DNA from: JBLFWJ01 sp047611425
GTDB lineage: Bacteria; Bacteroidota; Bacteroidia; UBA10329
Length of the DNA stretch: 9,645 nucleotides
Direction of reading: 5' to 3'
NCBI GenBank assembly: GCA_047611425.1
Contig: JBLFWJ010000132.1
Span: 1 to 9,645, forward strand
How positions within the stretch are numbered: the first letter of the stretch is position 1; the number at the start of each line of letters is the position of its first letter. Under the pieces are notes generated by a model, which had not been told where the DNA came from, ran no database searches, and was given only the letters and a program-made list of their open reading frames with translations. A program made the position numbers and the translations under genes. Of the stretch, positions 5,754 to 9,645 are shown one piece after another.

Positions 5754-7154
5754 TTAAAGGGTTGAAGGGCAAACTGTTTCTTCCATTGAAACCGCTGTGG
5801 TCTTAATTGCGTCATATCCTCCGGTTACGTTTACAATTGAGTTGTGACCAGCCTTTTTCATAAGACTGCAGGCGATTACTGACCGGTAACCTCCGGCACA
5901 GTGAACCAAGTATTCTTGATTATTTGACAGTTCATTCAATGCGCTATTGTAGAAATCCAAAGGAAACAGCTTGGCACCAACAACATGGCCCGAATTGTAC
6001 TCTCCTTCTTTTCTCACATCTAGGGTTACAAGGTCTCCAGTACCATGTCGTTTCGAAAACTCCTCTGCAGAAATAGATTCAAAAGTATTGGTTGGTTCTT
6101 CTGCATTCTCCCAAGTTCCGAATCCTCCACTTAAATAGCCAAGTACGTTTGTGTAGCCAACACGTGCACATCGCAAAACTGCTTCCTCTTCTTTTCCCAC
6201 TTCAGTAATCAACACAATCGGGGCATTCAAGTCTTCAACCAGAGTACCAAGCCAAGTTGCAAATGCGCCACCCAAACCAATAAACATCGAACCTGGCACA
6301 AATGCTCTTATAAAATCATCTTGATGTCTGGTATCTAAAATTAAGACTCCGTCTGATCGATGCTTCTTGAATTGATCCAATGACAGACCATTTTGAGCAC
6401 TCTCCATCACCTCATCAATTGCTTTATATCCCTGCATGTTTAATACTGCATTCTTTGGGAAATACTGGGGCGGAGGAAGAATTCCTTCGGTTAGCTGGCG
6501 AATAAATTCATCTTTTGGAATTTCTTGCAGTGCGTAATTATTCTGCTTTTGATTTCCGAGAAGATCGAACGTTTCCTTGCTTAAGTTTTTTCCGCAGGAC
6601 GAACCGGCTCCGTGCGCTGGATAAACCATAATGTCATCTGCCAACGGCTTGATCTTGGAATTCAATGAGTCGTACATCAGACCTGCAAGATCCTCTTTGG
6701 TTAGATCGCTTTTAACAGCAAGATCGGGTCGTCCTACATCGCCAATAAAAAGTGTATCACCGCTAAAAAGAGCTTTGTCTTTACCGTTCTCATCGCTCAA
6801 CAAAAAACACGAAGACTCAAGCGTATGTCCTGGTGTATGCAACACCTTTAAGCTCACGTTACCCAATTTAAACGTTTGCCCGTCTTCGGCAACCGTAATC
6901 TTATATCCCGTTTTGGCCGTTGGACCGTAGATGATTTGAGCACCCGTTTTGTTTGCAAGATCAACATGACCGGAAACAAAATCTGCGTGAAAATGGGTTT
7001 CAAAAATGTACTTGATTTTATCACCCTTCTCTTCTGCCATTTTCAGATATGGCTCAATCTCGCGCATTGGATCGATGATTGCCACTTCGCCTTCACTCTC
7101 TATATAGTAAGCAGCTTCAGAAAGGCATTCCGTATAAAGTTGTTCAATTCTCAT
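5754..7154 (-). CDS. Persulfide dioxygenase: MBL-fold domain fused to two rhodanese domains (CstB-like)
   Basis: A 466-residue cytoplasmic enzyme. Residues about 1-235 are a metallo-beta-lactamase fold of the ETHE1/persulfide dioxygenase type: ETHFHADFVSGH (H54, H56, D58), HTPGHT (H110), SGDTLFIGDVGRPDL (D133) and YPAHGAGSSCG (H181). A histidine is replaced by phenylalanine after HxHxD, as in related persulfide dioxygenases that use a single iron. A first rhodanese-like domain (about 250-352) has no cysteine at its loop (LITEVGKEEE) and is probably structural. A second (about 360-462) has the active loop HCAGGYRS with C419. This MBL-pseudorhodanese-rhodanese order is that of CstB, which oxidises persulfide to sulfite and can yield thiosulfate. 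The start is ATG 7152-7154 (MRIEQLYTECL), the usual beginning of the family; a GTG two codons upstream at 7158-7160 is possible. It lies 12 bp after the TSUP stop. Confidence 0.92.
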   Translation of the reverse strand: MRIEQLYTECLSEAAYYIESEGEVAIIDPMREIEPYLKMAEEKGDKIKYIFETHFHADFVSGHVDLANKTGAQIIYGPTAKTGYKITVAEDGQTFKLGNVSLKVLHTPGHTLESSCFLLSDENGKDKALFSGDTLFIGDVGRPDLAVKSDLTKEDLAGLMYDSLNSKIKPLADDIMVYPAHGAGSSCGKNLSKETFDLLGNQKQNNYALQEIPKDEFIRQLTEGILPPPQYFPKNAVLNMQGYKAIDEVMESAQNGLSLDQFKKHRSDGVLILDTRHQDDFIRAFVPGSMFIGLGGAFATWLGTLVEDLNAPIVLITEVGKEEEAVLRCARVGYTNVLGYLSGGFGTWENAEEPTNTFESISAEEFSKRHGTGDLVTLDVRKEGEYNSGHVVGAKLFPLDFYNSALNELSNNQEYLVHCAGGYRSVIACSLMKKAGHNSIVNVTGGYDAIKTTAVSMEETVCPSTL

Positions 7155-7166
7155 TTCCACTTTTAA

Positions 7167-7961
7167 TCAAATATTAACCAATTCACGACCAAGGATGTAT
7201 ATGCCCATGGCCAATACAAACCATCCAAACGCAGGCTTCAATTTCTTTCCAGGAATTACGTTGGACAACCTTCCTCCCACAAAAATTCCAACAATCGCAA
7301 TGGCCGCAAATGACAAAAGGAACGTCCAGTCAATTGTGTAATTCTGAATGTCTCCAATAAACCCGAACAACGATTTGGCTGAAATGATCAGCAGGGATGT
7401 TCCAACTGCCTTTTTCATCGGCAATTTTGACATTACAACCAATGCAGGAATAATCAGGAACCCACCTCCTGCACCGACCAAACCAGTTAATAACCCAACA
7501 GCTACTCCTTCTACAAGGATTACTGGATAATTGAAAACTTGCTCCTCCTCTACATCACCACTGGTCTTTCTTCCGCGAATCATAGAATAAGATGCCGCAA
7601 TCATCAGTAAAGCGAATAGCACCATAATACCCACGCTTTTGGTGACCAAAAATGATCCAACGGTAAAGAGTTCATCTGGAATAGCAGGAACCAAATAAAG
7701 GCGAGTCAGGTAAACTGTAACCAAGGCTGGCAGACCAAAAATGACTGCTGTCTTTACATCCACCAACCCTTTAAAGTAGTTGTTACCCGCACCAATTAAT
7801 GCCGTGCTTCCGACAATGAAAAGTGAATAGGCAGTTGCCAGAACAGGCTCAATTCCGAATAGATACACTAAAACGGGCACCGTTAGTGTTGATCCACCTC
7901 CTCCGAAAAGGCCTAATGCCAATCCGATTACTAAAGCTGTTGCCCATCCAATTATCTCCAT
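7167..7961 (-). CDS. TSUP-family (TauE/SafE-like) anion exporter
   Basis: A 264-residue inner-membrane protein with about eight hydrophobic segments in two homologous halves. Each half starts with the glycine-rich repeat of the TauE/SafE family: GLFGGGGSTLTVPVL (about 17-31) and GLVGAGGGFLIIPAL (about 160-174). Segments fall near residues 5-35, 38-58, 71-92, 107-128, 147-175, 184-204, 212-235 and 243-262, with a charged cytoplasmic loop (RGRKTSGDVEEEQ) between the halves. Family members move sulfite, sulfoacetate, thiosulfate or other sulfur-containing anions. Placement directly before a persulfide dioxygenase argues for export of sulfite or thiosulfate formed by that enzyme, and TSUP-persulfide dioxygenase pairs are a known arrangement. 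The ATG at 7959-7961 is preceded by a near-leaderless Bacteroidota promoter candidate. The TGA is 12 bp from the next ATG. Confidence 0.9.
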   Translation of the reverse strand: MEIIGWATALVIGLALGLFGGGGSTLTVPVLVYLFGIEPVLATAYSLFIVGSTALIGAGNNYFKGLVDVKTAVIFGLPALVTVYLTRLYLVPAIPDELFTVGSFLVTKSVGIMVLFALLMIAASYSMIRGRKTSGDVEEEQVFNYPVILVEGVAVGLLTGLVGAGGGFLIIPALVVMSKLPMKKAVGTSLLIISAKSLFGFIGDIQNYTIDWTFLLSFAAIAIVGIFVGGRLSNVIPGKKLKPAFGWFVLAMGIYILGRELVNI

Positions 7962-7968
7962 TGCTCTG

Positions 7969-7976
7969 CAAAAGTA
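7969..7976 (-). promoter_or_regulatory. Bacteroidota-type -7 promoter element for the sulfur operon
   Basis: Reading TACTTTTG on the minus strand, this is an exact match to TAnnTTTG, ending 7 bp before the TSUP ATG. Transcription from it would give an almost leaderless message, a common layout in this phylum. A convincing -33 TTTG was not found at the expected distance, so confidence is moderate. It suggests that the five-gene sulfur block can be expressed separately from the upstream MbnP/di-haem pair. Confidence 0.5.
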
Positions 7977-8021
7977 GGGGTTGATTTATCCTAAGATCGT
8001 AACGTCTGTCACTTTCGAAGT

Positions 8022-8066
8022 TTCAACAACGATTTTCCCCGTTCATGTTGGTTGAAGGTACTTCAA
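8022..8066. repeat. Two overlapping inverted repeats at the peroxidase/TSUP junction
   Basis: TTGAAG (8052-8057) and CTTCAA (8061-8066) form a perfect 6-bp repeat with a 3-nt loop that overlaps the peroxidase stop codon. TTCAACAAC (8022-8030) can also pair with GTTGGTTGAA (8047-8056) with one bulge, and the two structures exclude each other because they share 8052-8056. No T-run follows, so neither is a classical terminator. They may slow or attenuate read-through into the sulfur operon or act as an operator. Confidence 0.35.
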
Positions 8067-9067
8067 TCTGCAAGTTTAGGGTCTGAAAAACGTGGGTCTT
8101 TAATAAAACTTTCGTCAGTTAGCGTGTGCAAAAAGGCTATCAGGTCTGATCGCTCTTTTCCCGATAAATCCAGCGGTCTAATTCTCCTGTCCTTATTGGA
8201 ATGTGCCTTGCCACCTGAGTTAAAATGGTCGATCACTTCTTCAAGCGTCTCAACCGAGCCATCGTGAAAGTAAGGCGCGGTTAAGGCCACGTTTCTCAAA
8301 CTTGATACTCTGAACTTTCCCGCATCTGAAGACTTCTGGGTGATTCGGGCGTAGCCCGTGTCAACATAATTTTCGTACAGGCCTACATTGATCATGGAAA
8401 AATCAGTAAAAAGAAACCCGCTGTGGCAATCGGAACATCCTGTTTTTTCGGAGAAGAACAGATCCATTCCTTTCTGCTCATTTTCCGTCAAGGTTGCTTT
8501 TCCATTCTCAAATTGATCGTACTTGGAGTTTCCACTAATCATTGTTCGTTCAAAGGCAGCGATAGATCTCGTAATACCATATGCATCGGCTTCCTTACCA
8601 AATGCAGCCTGAAACAACGCTAGATAATGTTCATCAGCGTTCAGTCTTTTACTGGCTTCAAAATAACTGAAGGCCATTTCTTCCTCGGTAAAAATTGGAG
8701 CTTCCACTTGCATTTCTAAAGTTGGAATTCCACCATCCATAAAGAATCCAGGGTAGTAGGCTAAATTTTGAAGAGCAGGTGAATTCCGTTGACCCGTTGC
8801 ACCATGAACACCAATTGAGACCTTCTTTCCATCTGAAAAAGCAAGACTTTGTAAATGGCAAGAAGCACAAGAAACACTTGAATCTTTGGAAAGCGCTTCT
8901 TCATAAAATAGTGCTCTACCTAGTTCAATCTTCTCTTGTGTGATTGAGTTGTCAGCCGGAACGGGTAATTCCGGAAAGTGAGCAGGAACCTCCACCAGCT
9001 TTTGCTCCTTTGCACAGCCTAAAGCAGTTACGGCCAACAACAAGACCGTGTACCGCGTACAATTCAT
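8063..9067 (-). CDS. Di-haem cytochrome c peroxidase/MauG-family lipoprotein (MbnH-like partner)
   Basis: A 334-residue exported di-haem protein. A lipoprotein signal ends at TALGC (C18). The two c-type haem motifs are CASCH (C67, C70, H71) and CSDCH (C211, C214, H215). Family landmarks include GRALFYEEALS, GATGQRNSPALQNLAYYPGFFMDGG, TLEMQVEAPI and the C-terminal FRVSSLRNVALTAPYFHDGSVETLEEVIDHFN. The length and the haem spacing (144 residues) fit bacterial cytochrome c peroxidases and MauG-like enzymes. The family covers peroxide reduction as well as oxidation of protein tryptophan. The gene directly follows, with a 1-bp TAATG overlap, a gene for an MbnP-like protein, the same pairing as MbnP with MbnH, in which the di-haem enzyme converts an MbnP tryptophan to kynurenine. 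I therefore favour that role over plain peroxidase, but sequence alone does not separate the two. Confidence 0.88.
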   Translation of the reverse strand: MNCTRYTVLLLAVTALGCAKEQKLVEVPAHFPELPVPADNSITQEKIELGRALFYEEALSKDSSVSCASCHLQSLAFSDGKKVSIGVHGATGQRNSPALQNLAYYPGFFMDGGIPTLEMQVEAPIFTEEEMAFSYFEASKRLNADEHYLALFQAAFGKEADAYGITRSIAAFERTMISGNSKYDQFENGKATLTENEQKGMDLFFSEKTGCSDCHSGFLFTDFSMINVGLYENYVDTGYARITQKSSDAGKFRVSSLRNVALTAPYFHDGSVETLEEVIDHFNSGGKAHSNKDRRIRPLDLSGKERSDLIAFLHTLTDESFIKDPRFSDPKLAD

Positions 9068-9645
9068 TATTTAAGCGTAATCGCGTTTGCGGCTTGATCA
9101 ATAATCTTATGACCAAGAATCAATTCATCTGATGTGAACATATGACAGGAATTCTCTTGTGGCAGATCCACATCATTGAAGAACTCTAGCCAATCAACAT
9201 TCAACTCAACCAGCTCGTCAGTACCATCACTGGTAAAACCGGTAGCGATAGTGAAAGGCTTGTAAGCCTCATCAAATCCTAGATGATAGATGAAGGGATA
9301 AGAAACTGTACCATTCATTGCTGCTGTGCTGTCGATCATCCCTTCCATTACAATAAACTTGTAGCCTGGGTTCCATCCCCAATGACCAAAGCTTTCTTGG
9401 TTAGCGCTCAAAGGGTTTTCAGCATCGAATGATGCTGGATCCAAATGATTGAGAGAGCTGTCTACCCCAATAGCTAAGGTTAAGTTTGAAATACCATTTT
9501 CCGAAGCCAACGCTCCAATTGGGTAAGTTCCATCATCCTCTCCCGTGATTAGAAGATGAGTATCATACGTTTCGTTTGCCGTTGAGCTTGTTGCCTTAAA
9601 CCCACTTACGTACATCTGAACTTTCGTGAATTTCACCTTTCGACC
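9067..9645 (-). CDS. MbnP-like copper-binding protein (5' end outside window)
   Basis: The last 192 codons of a gene that enters from beyond the right edge. The frame stays open to 9645 (GRKVKFTKVQMYVSGFK), so the GTG at 9636 is internal. Domain features fit the MbnP family: an opening strand FTKVQMYVSGF, a glycine-rich ISNLTLAIGVDSSLNHLDP stretch, then ENPLSANQESFGHWGWNPGYKF, the FIYHLGF strand, and a C-terminal CHMFTSDELILGHKIIDQA helix region. In characterised MbnP, a tryptophan oxidised to kynurenine by the partner MbnH is needed for copper binding. Here the HWGW motif (tryptophan codons at 9379-9381 and 9373-9375), nearby histidines and SCHMF are plausible metal-site residues. Only one cysteine is visible, unlike the four-Cys branch of the family. 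The export signal must lie outside the window. It overlaps the di-haem gene by one base. Confidence 0.8.
   Translation of the reverse strand, partial: GRKVKFTKVQMYVSGFKATSSTANETYDTHLLITGEDDGTYPIGALASENGISNLTLAIGVDSSLNHLDPASFDAENPLSANQESFGHWGWNPGYKFIVMEGMIDSTAAMNGTVSYPFIYHLGFDEAYKPFTIATGFTSDGTDELVELNVDWLEFFNDVDLPQENSCHMFTSDELILGHKIIDQAANAITLK

Noticed and set aside
5738..5815. N-terminal extension of the rhodanese gene into the dioxygenase gene
   Set aside because: The extension encodes no domain and would bury the lipoprotein signal peptide that begins at the ATG 5735-5737.
6631..7166. Two plus-strand open frames of 96-99 codons opposite the persulfide dioxygenase
   Set aside because: Both overlap a strongly supported enzyme with conserved metal-binding motifs and have no features of their own.

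Overview
The window looks like chromosomal DNA from a member of the Bacteroidota, probably a Flavobacteriia-like aerobe. The evidence is a type IX secretion sorting tail on the first gene, two promoter candidates matching the Bacteroidota -7 element (TAnnTTTG), weak Shine-Dalgarno signals, lipoprotein signal peptides typical of the phylum, and moderately AT-rich DNA. No RNA gene, CRISPR array, transposase or phage gene was seen. Every gene except the two cut by the window edges appears intact.

Layout. Left end, plus strand: the C-terminus of a large secreted protein with a type A T9SS tail (2-433), closed by a perfect 11-bp-stem terminator (456-486), then a membrane-anchored metallophosphoesterase (627-1865). 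All remaining genes are on the minus strand. Meeting the phosphoesterase tail to tail, 8 bp away, is a complete hipBA toxin-antitoxin operon (hipA 1874-3097, hipB 3100-3366). Its promoter region holds two inverted repeats of form TTAGCT-N8-AGCYAW, 41 bp apart, that bracket a -7 box. Upstream of that is a fatty acid hydroxylase/sterol desaturase-family membrane protein (3461-4336).

From 9645 down to 4424 runs a chain of seven co-directional genes in two tightly packed blocks. The first block is an MbnP-like protein (cut by the window end) overlapping a di-heme cytochrome c peroxidase/MauG-family lipoprotein by one base (TAATG). MbnP/MbnH pairs are known to form a kynurenine-dependent copper site. 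After 101 bp with its own candidate promoter comes the second block: a TSUP (TauE/SafE-type) anion exporter, an MBL-fold persulfide dioxygenase fused to two rhodanese domains, a rhodanese lipoprotein, a c-type haem DUF3365 (Tll0287-like) lipoprotein and a small thioredoxin. Gaps between them are 12 and 16 bp, followed by 1-bp and 8-bp overlaps.

How the parts may work together (inference): the second block resembles a sulfide/persulfide detoxification operon. The dioxygenase would oxidise persulfide to sulfite, its rhodanese domain would move sulfane sulfur, TSUP would export the sulfite or thiosulfate, thioredoxin would reduce persulfides, and the two lipoproteins would extend sulfur handling and redox sensing to the envelope. 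The adjacent copper/di-haem pair may be functionally linked, because copper and sulfide chemistry interact, but the link rests on adjacency only.
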